Shown here: positions 35,646 to 44,583 of the stretch, piece after piece
Numbering within the stretch: the first letter of the stretch is position 1
Layout of the letters: each line of letters starts with the position of its first letter
DNA from: Acidobacteriaceae bacterium
GTDB taxonomy: Bacteria; Acidobacteriota; Terriglobia; Terriglobales; Acidobacteriaceae
Assembly (NCBI GenBank): GCA_027449545.1
Contig: DAIDLI010000122.1
Location: forward strand, 62,001 to 126,000
Reading direction: 5' to 3'
DNA: 64,000 nt
Translations under genes and position numbers: made by a program
The notes under the pieces: generated by a model
Told to the model about the DNA's origin: nothing
Database searches by the model: none
The model's input: only the letters and a program-made list of their open reading frames with translations

Positions 35646-37847
35646 TTGCAGGGCGATTTCTCCATTGGCGAGTGGCACGTCCAGCCACAGATCAATCTTA
35701 TCCATAAAGGCCAATTCACTTTCCACCTCGAGCCCAAGGTGATGCAGGTGCTGGTCCTGCTGGCTTCCGATCCCGGTGAGCTGGTTTCCAAGGAGCGCCT
35801 GCTCCAGACCGTATGGTCGGGAGTCTTTGTGGGCGACGACGTTCTCACCCGCGCGATCTCTGAGATCCGCCGTGTCTTCAGTGACAGCGCCCGCGCTCCG
35901 CGCATCATTCAGACCATCCCCAAGACCGGCTACCGGCTGATCGCGCCCGTTCAATTCGAAGCGGCGACCGTGGAAACAGTGCAGGAGCCAATCCCGCGGG
36001 AACAGGTCGGCGCCCCTGAAATTGAGGTGATCGCCCCACCTCCGGTCCTCTCCAGTTCCTCAAGACCGATCGAATTCAGCCTCCCGCAGGCCGCGCATCG
36101 AAAGCGCCGGCTTGGCTGGCGTGTCGCTGGCGCAGGTGTACTGGTCTGCGCGGCTGCGCTGACGATCTGGCACTTCTGGCCAAGTGCTGCCGACAACAAC
36201 CGGTTTGCCCACTACCGGACGGTACCTTTTACCAGCTATCCCGGCTCTGAGGGGCAGGCTGCTTTTTCTCCTGATGGCAACCAGATCGCCTTTGTCTGGA
36301 ACGGTGAAAACGGCGGTAACAAAAGAATCTATGTGAAAATTCTGGGCACCGCGACGCCGCTGCGCCTTACCTCGGATGGGGCCGACGACGTAGATCCCGC
36401 CTGGTCCCCGGACGGGCGATTTGTCGCTTTCATTCGCCGATCGAGCCAGCAGAACGCTCTCTATATTGTTCCCGCCATCGGCGGTCCGGAGCGCCGGGTT
36501 CATATCCTGTCCGATCCAACCTCCTGGGACTACGCCGGCGTGACCTGGTCGGCTGATGGCAAGCGTCTTATCTATCCCGATCGCGCTTCGCAGCAGGAGC
36601 CCTCGGCGTTGTTCTCCATCGCGCTGGATACTCTGGAAGTCCAGCGTCTGACCGCTCCGCCAGCCTCCTGGGATGGCGATTGGACCCCTGTTCTCTCGCC
36701 CGACGGCCGAAAGGTTGCTTTTGTTCGCGGACCGGAGAGCGCGGTGCGGGATCTTTATGTGATGAACGCTGCTGGGGGAGAACCAAAGAGGCTGACCAAC
36801 GACGGGCGGCTGATTCTGGGCCTGGCATGGACGGCTGACAGCCGCGATGTCGTGTTCTCCTCCAACCGCAACGGCAGCTTCTCGCTCTGGCAGGTTCCCG
36901 CCGCGGGAGGAGGTGTGACTCCGCTTCCGGTGGGTGGCGACAACGCCTATAGTCCCGCCATCTCCCGGCGTGGAAACCTGCTTGCTTACACGCACGGAAC
37001 CGGCAAATGGGACATTGTTCGCCTGGATCTGAAAACTTCCGGGGCGAAAGATGAGGCCGGGCAGATTCTCAGCTCCAACGAGCAGGATTCTGCCCCCCAA
37101 TATTCTCCGGATGGTACCCGGATCGCCTTCCAATCCTGGCGCTCGGGAACCCAGGAGATCTGGATCTGCAACGCGGACGGATCGGACCCGGTACAACTGA
37201 CCTCTTCTGGCGGCGCATTGACCGGCAGCCCGCGCTGGTCTCCCGACGGAAAGGAGATTGCCTTCGATTCCCGGCCCGAGGGCCGGCCGCATATCTATAT
37301 AGTGTCGCCTGACGGCGGCAAGCCCCGGGCGCTGATCTCGGGCCAATCGAACGATATTGTTCCCAGTTGGTCGCCTGACGGGAAGTGGATCTACTTCGGC
37401 TCTACTCGCAGCGGAAGCTGGCAAATCTGGGCCAAACCGGCCGATGGGGGCTCTCCGCATCAGGTGACCTCGCAAGGCGGCATGATCGCGCTGCCGTCGC
37501 CCGACGGAAAGTGGCTTTACTACACCAAGAACGCTCAGGCCGGACTGTGGCGGGTCCCGGTCGCGGGAGGCGTCGAGCAGCAGGTTCTCCACAGCCCGGC
37601 CAACGGCTTTCAGGGATATTGGACGCTTACAGGCGCGGGCATCTTCTACCTCGACACCACCAACCGCCCTGGTGAGATCCGGTTTACTTCATTCTCCGCT
37701 CTGGACCGGTCGGTCCTCGTGCACAGGCTGGTCGCCATGCCCACCCCGCTGGCGGGTTTGAGTGTTTCACCCGACGGCCGATGGCTCGTCTATGCGACCA
37801 CCGCCGAGGCGAGCAGTAACATTACCCTCATTGAGAGCCAGCCCTAG
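35646..37847 (+). CDS. CadC/ToxR-like wHTH transmembrane regulator with PD40 beta-propeller
   Basis: A 733-residue membrane regulator. The start is TTG 35646, supported by GGAG five bases upstream and an extended -10 promoter. Residues ~1-100 form an OmpR/PhoB-type winged helix (HLEPKVMQVLVLLASDPGELVSKERLLQTVW, DDVLTRAISEIRRVF, IIQTIPKTGYRLIAPV). A transmembrane helix follows around residues 155-175 (RVAGAGVLVCAAALTIWHFW). The remaining ~550 residues form a TolB-like propeller with repeats SPDGNQIAF, SPDGRFVAF, SADGKRLIY, SPDGRKVAF, SPDGTRIAF, SPDGKEIAF, SPDGKWIYF and SPDGRWLVY. Such proteins are common in Acidobacteriota and may sense an extracytoplasmic signal. It lies between a TonB receptor and a GH66 gene. 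Confidence 0.85.
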   Translation: MQGDFSIGEWHVQPQINLIHKGQFTFHLEPKVMQVLVLLASDPGELVSKERLLQTVWSGVFVGDDVLTRAISEIRRVFSDSARAPRIIQTIPKTGYRLIAPVQFEAATVETVQEPIPREQVGAPEIEVIAPPPVLSSSSRPIEFSLPQAAHRKRRLGWRVAGAGVLVCAAALTIWHFWPSAADNNRFAHYRTVPFTSYPGSEGQAAFSPDGNQIAFVWNGENGGNKRIYVKILGTATPLRLTSDGADDVDPAWSPDGRFVAFIRRSSQQNALYIVPAIGGPERRVHILSDPTSWDYAGVTWSADGKRLIYPDRASQQEPSALFSIALDTLEVQRLTAPPASWDGDWTPVLSPDGRKVAFVRGPESAVRDLYVMNAAGGEPKRLTNDGRLILGLAWTADSRDVVFSSNRNGSFSLWQVPAAGGGVTPLPVGGDNAYSPAISRRGNLLAYTHGTGKWDIVRLDLKTSGAKDEAGQILSSNEQDSAPQYSPDGTRIAFQSWRSGTQEIWICNADGSDPVQLTSSGGALTGSPRWSPDGKEIAFDSRPEGRPHIYIVSPDGGKPRALISGQSNDIVPSWSPDGKWIYFGSTRSGSWQIWAKPADGGSPHQVTSQGGMIALPSPDGKWLYYTKNAQAGLWRVPVAGGVEQQVLHSPANGFQGYWTLTGAGIFYLDTTNRPGEIRFTSFSALDRSVLVHRLVAMPTPLAGLSVSPDGRWLVYATTAEASSNITLIESQP

Positions 37848-37923
37848 AGCGATTCCGGCAATCTCAGGAAAACCTCAGACATGCCCCATTCTTTCCTCGG
37901 AGTCCTGTAGCTAAGCTGAGGCC

Positions 37924-39831
37924 ATGAAGATCTGGCGCGGCCTCATTCTCTTCCTCCTTTTTCCTTTTCTTCGCGGCCTCGCATCCGCGGCTCCCGCCAG
38001 TTCCATTCGCATCCAGGACGTTTCTACCGATCTGGCCCGCTATGCTCCCGGCGAGCCTGTCTCGATTCACATCGCGATCGACCCTGGTGGCGAATCCATT
38101 CCGCAGAGCGGGATGCTCAGGGTCTCCTTCTTCCATGTCGGGGAACCGGTGGGATCCCCCATTTCTGAGCCGGTTCATCTTTCTGGATCCGCAACGCGCA
38201 CGGTCAACATCCTCTGGCAACCACCCCATCGCGACTTTACGGGCTACTTTGTGGACGTGCAATTCCTCGATGGCGCCGGACGGCAACTGGCCCGGTCCGA
38301 AACTGCGGTCGATGTCTCCTCCGAGTGGAATCGCTTTCCCCGCTACGGCTATCTGGCCCATTACAGCCGTGCCGAAGGAGCAGATCCCAAGGACTGGGTC
38401 CGCGAACTGAACGAGTTTCATATCGATGGCTTGCAGTTCTACGACTTTCAGGACCGGCACGAGCAGCCACTGGCTGGAACGGTCGCCCATCCCGACTCTC
38501 ACTGGCTCGACATCGCCGGTCGCGAGATCGACCGCAGCGTGCTGGACGGCTATCTTGCCGCCGCCCACCAGCACCACATGATGGCCATGGCCTACGACAG
38601 TGCGTATAGCGCCTACTCCAGCGCCTTTGGCGACGGTTCCGGCGTCCGGTTGCAGTGGGCCACGTGGAATACGGGGAGCGGCCCCAGAACCCTGAAGACC
38701 GCGAACTCGCTGAGCCTGCCCACCAATGGAAGCTGGCAGACCCATCGATTGATCATCATGAATCTGGACTGCCCGGCCTGGCAAAACTATCTGTTCGGGC
38801 GGATGGCACAGCTCTTCCAGGTTTATCCGTTCGACGGCTGGCATATTGATACCTACGGCGGACACGGCGCTTACGCCTACGACGGTAACTACTTGGACTT
38901 TATCTCGGGCTTTCGCTCCTTCGTGAACCGCGCCAGTGAGACGCTTCACAAGCGTGTGCTCCTGAACACCGTAAGCACGCTCGGCCAGGAACAGATCGCT
39001 CGCTCCAAGGCCGACTTCGTCTATTCGGAGTTGTGGGATCAGAACGAAACCTACGACAGCATTCTTACCGCTGCCGATCAGGTACACCAGGCCAATCCGA
39101 ATGCCGGCCTGATCTTTGCTGCCTATCTGCATCGCCGCGACGGGAAATTGCCCGCTGCGGTGACCGCTACCGAGTTCAACAAGCCGAGCGTCCTGCTTGC
39201 CGACGCCACGATTTTTGCTGCCGGCGCGGGTCACATCGAGTTGGGCGATGGCACCCGCATGCTCTCCAGCGACTACTTTCCCAATGACGCGAAGCTGCAG
39301 GTGTCTCCCGCTCTGCACGTCGCTTTGCGGCATTACTATGACTTTCTCACTGCCTACGAAAATATCCTTCGCGACAACCTGCACCCACTCCCGCTTTCAG
39401 TGGAACTACCAGGCCACGCGTCGAGTTCGAACGGCACACCGAATACCGTCTGGACCATCAGCCGTCGAAAGAATGATCGCATTATGGTGCATCTAATCAA
39501 CTTGCTGGGCTCCGGCAGCGATCATTGGCGAGACGTGAATATGGATCGCCCGGACGCACCACTCCTGCACCAGGTTCGCGTCCGCATCGATTGGCCGCAG
39601 AAGATTCTCTCCGCAGGCTGGGCTTCGCCCGACGTGGAAGGCGGACGATTTCAGGCACTCGCCTACACCTACGGATGCACCGCGGGCAAGCGATACATCG
39701 AAGTCAACCTGGCTTCGCTCAAATACTGGGATCTCGTCGTCTTGAACGTTGCCAAGGAATCGAATGCTGTCCATGACCGCGCGAAAGAAAGCACATCCGA
39801 TGGCCTAACAGCGCGCCCCTGCACCCATTGA
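37924..39831 (+). CDS. Exported GH66 dextranase / cycloisomaltooligosaccharide glucanotransferase-like enzyme
   Basis: A 635-residue exported protein with a signal peptide (MKIWRGLILFLLFPFLRGLASA). Residues ~25-130 form an Ig-like N-terminal domain (YAPGEPVSIHIAI). The following TIM barrel has FDGWHIDTYGG with Asp309 as the predicted nucleophile and FVYSELWDQ with Glu369 as the predicted acid/base; these are the two GH66 catalytic positions. FHIDGLQFYDFQDRHEQPL and the late MVHLINLLG segment are also GH66-like. The family cleaves or cyclises alpha-1,6-glucans such as dextran. No long insertion as in cyclising enzymes is evident, so hydrolysis is favoured. It is 76 bases downstream of the regulator in the same direction. 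Confidence 0.82.
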   Translation: MKIWRGLILFLLFPFLRGLASAAPASSIRIQDVSTDLARYAPGEPVSIHIAIDPGGESIPQSGMLRVSFFHVGEPVGSPISEPVHLSGSATRTVNILWQPPHRDFTGYFVDVQFLDGAGRQLARSETAVDVSSEWNRFPRYGYLAHYSRAEGADPKDWVRELNEFHIDGLQFYDFQDRHEQPLAGTVAHPDSHWLDIAGREIDRSVLDGYLAAAHQHHMMAMAYDSAYSAYSSAFGDGSGVRLQWATWNTGSGPRTLKTANSLSLPTNGSWQTHRLIIMNLDCPAWQNYLFGRMAQLFQVYPFDGWHIDTYGGHGAYAYDGNYLDFISGFRSFVNRASETLHKRVLLNTVSTLGQEQIARSKADFVYSELWDQNETYDSILTAADQVHQANPNAGLIFAAYLHRRDGKLPAAVTATEFNKPSVLLADATIFAAGAGHIELGDGTRMLSSDYFPNDAKLQVSPALHVALRHYYDFLTAYENILRDNLHPLPLSVELPGHASSSNGTPNTVWTISRRKNDRIMVHLINLLGSGSDHWRDVNMDRPDAPLLHQVRVRIDWPQKILSAGWASPDVEGGRFQALAYTYGCTAGKRYIEVNLASLKYWDLVVLNVAKESNAVHDRAKESTSDGLTARPCTH

Positions 39832-39994
39832 CGAACTGCTTGCAGACGCCGGTATATGGAGATCTCCTACACCGCGCTTTCCGTTCAGTCTTTACCTTCT
39901 GGAGCGGCCAGAGTCGCGTTTGGGCACCGGTGCTTTGCTGGGTGTTGCTCACTAGGCCCGAAACCCGCCTGTAGGCTCCGGGCCCTGCTGCCCC

Positions 39995-40582
39995 TCACAC
40001 CTGCATTACTTCGGCTTCCTTCTTCTGCCCCATCTCTTCCATCTTGCGGATTTCGGCGTCGGTCATCTTCTGTACCTCTTCCATGGCCCGCTTTTCATCG
40101 TCCTCGCTGATCTTCTTGTCCTTGGCCAGCTTCTTGACCGCCTCATTGCCGTCGCGGCGCACGTTGCGGATGGCCGTGCGGTGCTCCTCGAGAACTTTGT
40201 TCAGGTGCTTGCAGACATCGCGGCGGCGCTCCTCGGTCATGGGCGGAACCGGGACGCGGATCACCTTGCCGTCCGACTGCGGATTGAAGCCGAGATCCGA
40301 GGTCTGAATCGCCTTCTCGATCTCCTTAGCCACGGTCGGGTCCCAGGGAGCAATCACGATGAGCTGCGGCTCAGGTGTGGAGACCTGGGCCAGTTGGGTG
40401 ATCGGCGTTGGCGTGCCGTAGTAGTCCACCTTCACCTGGTCCAGCATGTGCGCGCTGGCCCGTCCCGTCCGTGTGGAAGCCAGCGTAGCCTGAAAATCGC
40501 TTACCGACTGATCCATGCGCCGCTTGAGGTCGGCACTGAGTTCCTTGAGCGCCGGAATTCCGGCCATCGTCGAAGCTGACAT
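39995..40582 (-). CDS. frr: Ribosome recycling factor
   Basis: A 195-residue protein, slightly longer than the usual 185. ATG 40582 is preceded by AGGAG. Domain I of the L-shaped factor is clear: ELSADLKRRMDQSVSDFQATLASTRTGRA at the N-terminus and a long C-terminal helical hairpin (HLNKVLEEHRTAIRNVRRDGNEAVKKLAKDKKISEDDEKRAMEEVQKMTD). Domain II contains YYGTPTPITQLAQVS and GKVIRVPVPPMTEERR. RRF works with EF-G to split post-termination ribosomes. The common pyrH partner is not adjacent on the downstream side, and the upstream gene is divergent. Confidence 0.97.
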   Translation of the reverse strand: MSASTMAGIPALKELSADLKRRMDQSVSDFQATLASTRTGRASAHMLDQVKVDYYGTPTPITQLAQVSTPEPQLIVIAPWDPTVAKEIEKAIQTSDLGFNPQSDGKVIRVPVPPMTEERRRDVCKHLNKVLEEHRTAIRNVRRDGNEAVKKLAKDKKISEDDEKRAMEEVQKMTDAEIRKMEEMGQKKEAEVMQV

Positions 40583-40712
40583 TGCAAAACTCCTTGCTGG
40601 TTCCTGATGCGCAAGGGTTATTCTACAAAAAACTCCGGTGGGGCGCATTGCATTCCGTTCTTTGGCCGCTTCACGCTGCTTCGCAAAGCTGTTGTTTCAG
40701 GAGAGTGCCCCG

Positions 40713-42209
40713 ATGATCGCAGGGTTGATGCGAAGGTTCCCCGCTGTCCTGTTTTTCGCCCTTGCTTCCCTGATTCTGGCCAGTGCCGTGCCGGCACAGC
40801 AGGCCTCTCGCGGCGCCGTCGCACCGCGCCTCGACTTTCAAGCCGTCGGCGCTCCGTTGCAGCCCGGACCGGTCGATCCGCAGATCGCGGCGGCGCTGAA
40901 GCAGGTATCGCCGCAGCGTATCCGCCAGGACATCGAGCGGCTGGTGGCATTCCGCAATCGCAATACGGTCGGCTCGGCTGAGAGGAATCTTGCCCCGGGA
41001 ACCGGCGTGCTGGCCGCAGCCGACTGGATCAAAGCCCAGTTCGACAGCGACAGCAAAGCATGCGGCGGCTGTCTGGAGGTCTCCTTCGACGACTCTGTGG
41101 TACAGCCGGAGAAGGCCGGCTTCGGCGGCGGAAGTCCGCGCATTGTGCAGCCGACTCCCTTGCGCGACGTGGTGGCCATTCTGAAGGGAACCGACCCAGT
41201 CGCGGCAAAGCGGATCGTGCTGGTCACCGGCCACTACGACTCGCGCGAAACCGACGTGATGAACACCGCCGGTCTGGCCCCCGGGGCCAACGATGACGCC
41301 AGCGGCACCGCGGTTTCGCTGGAAGCGGCGCGTGTGCTGAGCCGGTATAAATTTCCGGGAACCATCGTCTTCGTCGCGGTGGCGGGAGAAGAGCAGGGCC
41401 TGTACGGATCGCACGCTCTCGCCGAGCGGGCCCGCAAAGAGGGCTGGGACCTGGAGGCGGTGCTCAACAACGACATTGTGGGCGGCGACACCACGCCCGG
41501 CGACACGCTTCAGTCGAAACGCCGGGTGCGCGTCTTTTCGCAGGGCATCGATCCCTCAGCACCGCTCCAGCAGATCCGCCGCGAGCTGATAACCGGCGCG
41601 GATAGCGACTCGCCATCGCGGCAGCTTGCCCGCGAGGTGGTGGCCGTGGGACGCACCTATCTGCCCGGCAGCCTGGATCCGGTGATGGAGCTGCGGCTCG
41701 ATCGCTTTCTGCGCGGCGGCGACCATTATTCCTTCAACCAGGAGGGATTTGCCGCGGTGCGGCTGACGGATTGGCGCGAGAACTTCGACCACCAGCACCA
41801 GGATGTGCGCGTACAGGATGGCAAGCAGTACGGCGATCTGATCAAGTACGTCGACTTCCATTACATCGCCCGGGTGGCGCGGCTCAATAGCGCGACCCTG
41901 GCGACACTGGCCAGCGCGCCGGGAGTGCCGCGCAACGTGCGCGTGATTACGTCGGAGCTGGATAACGATACTGTCCTCAAGTGGGACCCTCCGCAGAACT
42001 GGGCCCAGCCTGTGAAGTATCAGATCGTGTGGCGCGAGACCCGCATCAACGACTGGCAGTATGGTGTGGACGCCGCGCGCTTTCCGGGCGGCACGCCGGA
42101 CAGCGTGCGCCTTCCGATCTCCAAGGACAATGTGTTCTTCGGCGTGAGGGCGTGCACCACGCAGGGCATCTGCAGTCAGGCAGTGGCGCCGGTCCCAAGC
42201 CGGAAGTGA
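40713..42209 (+). CDS. Secreted M28 family zinc peptidase
   Basis: A 498-residue exported peptidase. ATG 40713 follows a GGAGAG site and begins a signal peptide (RRFPAVLFFALASLILASAVPA). The two-zinc site is complete: His174 in TGHYDSRETD, bridging Asp195 in GANDDASGT, Glu226/Glu227 in AGEEQGLYGS, Asp254 in NNDIVGGD and His338 in GGDHYSFNQEGF. M28 enzymes are aminopeptidases or carboxypeptidases. The last ~95 residues (VPRNVRVITSELDNDTVLKWDPPQNWAQPVKYQIVWRET) form a fibronectin-type-III-like domain. It is divergent from frr. Confidence 0.9.
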   Translation: MIAGLMRRFPAVLFFALASLILASAVPAQQASRGAVAPRLDFQAVGAPLQPGPVDPQIAAALKQVSPQRIRQDIERLVAFRNRNTVGSAERNLAPGTGVLAAADWIKAQFDSDSKACGGCLEVSFDDSVVQPEKAGFGGGSPRIVQPTPLRDVVAILKGTDPVAAKRIVLVTGHYDSRETDVMNTAGLAPGANDDASGTAVSLEAARVLSRYKFPGTIVFVAVAGEEQGLYGSHALAERARKEGWDLEAVLNNDIVGGDTTPGDTLQSKRRVRVFSQGIDPSAPLQQIRRELITGADSDSPSRQLAREVVAVGRTYLPGSLDPVMELRLDRFLRGGDHYSFNQEGFAAVRLTDWRENFDHQHQDVRVQDGKQYGDLIKYVDFHYIARVARLNSATLATLASAPGVPRNVRVITSELDNDTVLKWDPPQNWAQPVKYQIVWRETRINDWQYGVDAARFPGGTPDSVRLPISKDNVFFGVRACTTQGICSQAVAPVPSRK

Positions 42210-42314
42210 GCCGCATCTGCGAACCTTCTGCCGCTGCGCTCCGCCGGGTGGACAGAGACTGGGAGCCAGGGCAGGAACTGTGATCGAGGCCGGCTACGCC
42301 GCTCTTGGCGGCAC

Positions 42315-43310
42315 TCACCGAGCGCCGATTGCACGGAGAAGCGCTGGGTGAGAAGGACCGTTGCCGCGGCAACGCAGGGCAAACCAGACGCTCAGAACCA
42401 TCGTGCCGATGGCAACGGAGAGGGGATACCAGAAGGTGGGCGAGGGGCTGACAAAGGGCAGCAGTCCGACCGCGAGCGCAGGCGGCATGTGCATGCGGAA
42501 GAGACGCAGCAGGACGATGGAGACAGCCACGGTGAGAACCACGCTCAGCACCGTGTTCCCCAGCGCGTGCAGATCGAGCAGACCGGTCAGAGCCGTCAGG
42601 AAGCACACCAGAGGGAAAAAGGCGGGGCGCTCGATCCACCCGGGCAGTTCGGGATGGCCAAAGAGCTCATAGGCCATCACAACCAGAGGCGGGAAGAGGA
42701 GGAACCGCAGTCCCGTCAGCTGGCCGGCCACGCCAAGAACGGCAACCAGACCCAGCAGGTGCAAGAGCCAGAAGCGATCGTGGGATGGGCTTTCGAGGGT
42801 GTCATCGATCAACCACTCTTCGGCGTTGTTCTCCGCTTCCGCTGCGTGTGGAACCCATCTTTTCCAGAGCCAGAGAATGGCTGCGAGAGAGACCAGCCCG
42901 CCTGCGATGGCGGCTGGATAGAGCCAGTGGCGTTCCCCGACAACCAGCGGCAGCAGCCCGGCGGAGATGGCCGGCCCGATGGCTGAGCGCAGCAAGCGGA
43001 TCACTGCCAGGCTGACGATAGCAATCAGAAGAAGGGAGAGCGCGCCGTAGGGCAGGTGCCGGGTGACGAATAGACCGGCCGTCGCCGTCAGCACCGGAGT
43101 GGCGATCAAGCGAAGAGGCTGACTGGCCCATTTCCCTCGCGGACGTGCAAGCACGTCGTGCGCAAGAGCTGCCAGTTCGGGAAAAAGAAAGAGACTGACG
43201 CCGGTGGTTCTGGCCAGAAGGGCGATGAAGCCCATGAACGAGATCGCGAGGAGCTCGGCGAGTGCGAGTTTGCGTCGTTCTGACGCCAGCAACGAAATCA
43301 ACCCGGTCAT
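42315..43310 (-). CDS. HPP-family-like membrane protein with an internal duplication
   Basis: A 331-residue integral membrane protein containing two related halves. FLFPELAALAHDVLARP in the first half corresponds to LLFPPLVVMAYELFGHP in the second, and each is followed by a basic/aromatic loop and three hydrophobic segments ending near AGLLPLVVGERHWLYP and VGLLPFVSPSPTFWYP. Each half looks like one HPP domain of about four transmembrane helices, joined by a charged linker (PHAAEAENNAEEWLIDD). ATG 43310 is preceded by GGAGGAG. HPP proteins have been linked to nitrite transport in cyanobacteria and plants, but function here is unknown. It lies 81 bases after lipA in the same direction. Confidence 0.65.
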   Translation of the reverse strand: MTGLISLLASERRKLALAELLAISFMGFIALLARTTGVSLFLFPELAALAHDVLARPRGKWASQPLRLIATPVLTATAGLFVTRHLPYGALSLLLIAIVSLAVIRLLRSAIGPAISAGLLPLVVGERHWLYPAAIAGGLVSLAAILWLWKRWVPHAAEAENNAEEWLIDDTLESPSHDRFWLLHLLGLVAVLGVAGQLTGLRFLLFPPLVVMAYELFGHPELPGWIERPAFFPLVCFLTALTGLLDLHALGNTVLSVVLTVAVSIVLLRLFRMHMPPALAVGLLPFVSPSPTFWYPLSVAIGTMVLSVWFALRCRGNGPSHPALLRAIGAR

Positions 43311-43391
43311 CTCCTCCAGGAACCAGTGTTCCGCTGCGCTTCAGATTGGAAACATTTCAGTCCAGTTCGCGGGAATGAGCCGCACGCGGGC

Positions 43392-44300
43392 TTAACAGGA
43401 CGACGAGGGGAGCGCCGCGGCCTGCGATTGCTCGTGCGCATGGTAGCTGGAGCGCACCAGCGGGCCCGACTCCACGTGCCGGAAGCCCATCTTGAGAGCT
43501 TCCGCCTTCAACTCCGCGAACTCGCGCGGCGTGTACAGCCGCTTCATGGGCAGATGGTCGCGGGAGGGGCGCAGATACTGGCCCACGGTCAGGATGTCGC
43601 AGCCCACCGCGGCGAGATCGCGGAAGACCTGGAGCAGCTCCGGCGTCTCTTCGCCTAAGCCAACCATCACGCCGGATTTTGTCACGCCTGCCGGGTTCAG
43701 TTCCTTGGCGTAGCGCAACAGCTCCAGCGTCCGCTCATAGCGCGCGCCGGATCGCACCACGCGGTAGAGCCGCGGCACGCTTTCGATATTGTGGTTCAGA
43801 ATCTCCGGCCTGGCCTCGACCACAATCCGGATCGCCTCGCGATCGCCCTGAAAGTCGGGAATCAGCACTTCCACGCGGCATCCCGGCGCCTGCCGCCGAA
43901 TCTCCTCGATCACCATGGCGAAGATGCGCGCGCCGCCCAGAAGATCGTCGTCGCGATTCACGCTGGTGACCACTGCGTGGAGCAGACCCAGCTTCGAGAC
44001 TGCCTCCGCGACCTTGCGCGGCTCATCGTAGTCGATGGGTTCGGGCCGTCCCTTGGGCACCGCGCAAAAGCCGCAGCGGCGCGTGCACAGGTTGCCGAGC
44101 ATCATGAAGGTCGCGGTCTTGTGATGCCAGCACTCGCCGATATTGGGGCACTGCGCGCTTTCGCAGACCGTGTGCAGACCCAGCGAGCGCGCCAGCCGCT
44201 TCAGGTCGTGGTAGTTCTCGCCCACCGGGGCACGCGCCTTCAGCCACTCCGGCTTGGGTGCCGGTGCGCGCCGCGCCGGTTCAATCTGGACCAGATCCAT
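43392..44300 (-). CDS. lipA: Lipoyl synthase
   Basis: A 302-residue radical-SAM enzyme that inserts two sulfur atoms into protein-bound octanoate to give lipoate. ATG 44300 is used, with GGAAG upstream; GTG 44303 is the codon before. Both iron-sulfur clusters are accounted for: CESAQCPNIGEC (C-x4-C-x5-C) for the auxiliary cluster and CTRRCGFC (C-x3-C-x2-C) for the SAM cluster. The C-terminal RSSYHA contains the serine that ligates the auxiliary cluster. The octanoyltransferase gene lipB is not in the window. Confidence 0.97.
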   Translation of the reverse strand: MDLVQIEPARRAPAPKPEWLKARAPVGENYHDLKRLARSLGLHTVCESAQCPNIGECWHHKTATFMMLGNLCTRRCGFCAVPKGRPEPIDYDEPRKVAEAVSKLGLLHAVVTSVNRDDDLLGGARIFAMVIEEIRRQAPGCRVEVLIPDFQGDREAIRIVVEARPEILNHNIESVPRLYRVVRSGARYERTLELLRYAKELNPAGVTKSGVMVGLGEETPELLQVFRDLAAVGCDILTVGQYLRPSRDHLPMKRLYTPREFAELKAEALKMGFRHVESGPLVRSSYHAHEQSQAAALPSSSC

Positions 44301-44339
44301 CACACTTCCATTCTATGCGGGAATCTTCTTTGCCGGCGC

Positions 44340-44570
44340 CTACTTCTTCGCCTGCTTGCGCGCCTCGATGCGCCCCTGCCCGCGGCGGCCCAAGGACAGC
44401 ACGATCATGCCAAAGACCAGCAGCACGACTCCCCACCACAGGTCGGCTTCGGCGTGCGGAATCCTGGCGGCCAGTTCGGAGCGGTTGTGCACGGCCAGTC
44501 CAAACGACAGCAGTACGGCGCCGGTCATCGCAAACATCATGCCCATGGGAATGCGCAGGTCGAGATTCAT
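44340..44570 (-). CDS. Small two-helix membrane protein next to sodium symporter
   Basis: A 76-residue protein starting at ATG 44570 (a start seven codons upstream would overlap the symporter gene). Two transmembrane helices are predicted (MGMMFAMTGAVLLSFGLAVH and WWGVVLLVFGMIVLSL), separated by a short polar loop and followed by a basic tail (RRGQGRIEARKQAKK). It starts 13 bases after the symporter stop codon and ends 39 bases before lipA. Tight linkage to the symporter suggests a small accessory subunit, similar to other small proteins encoded beside SSS-family carriers, but no function can be proved. Confidence 0.65.
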   Translation of the reverse strand: MNLDLRIPMGMMFAMTGAVLLSFGLAVHNRSELAARIPHAEADLWWGVVLLVFGMIVLSLGRRGQGRIEARKQAKK

Positions 44571-44583
44571 CGGAATAGTCCTC

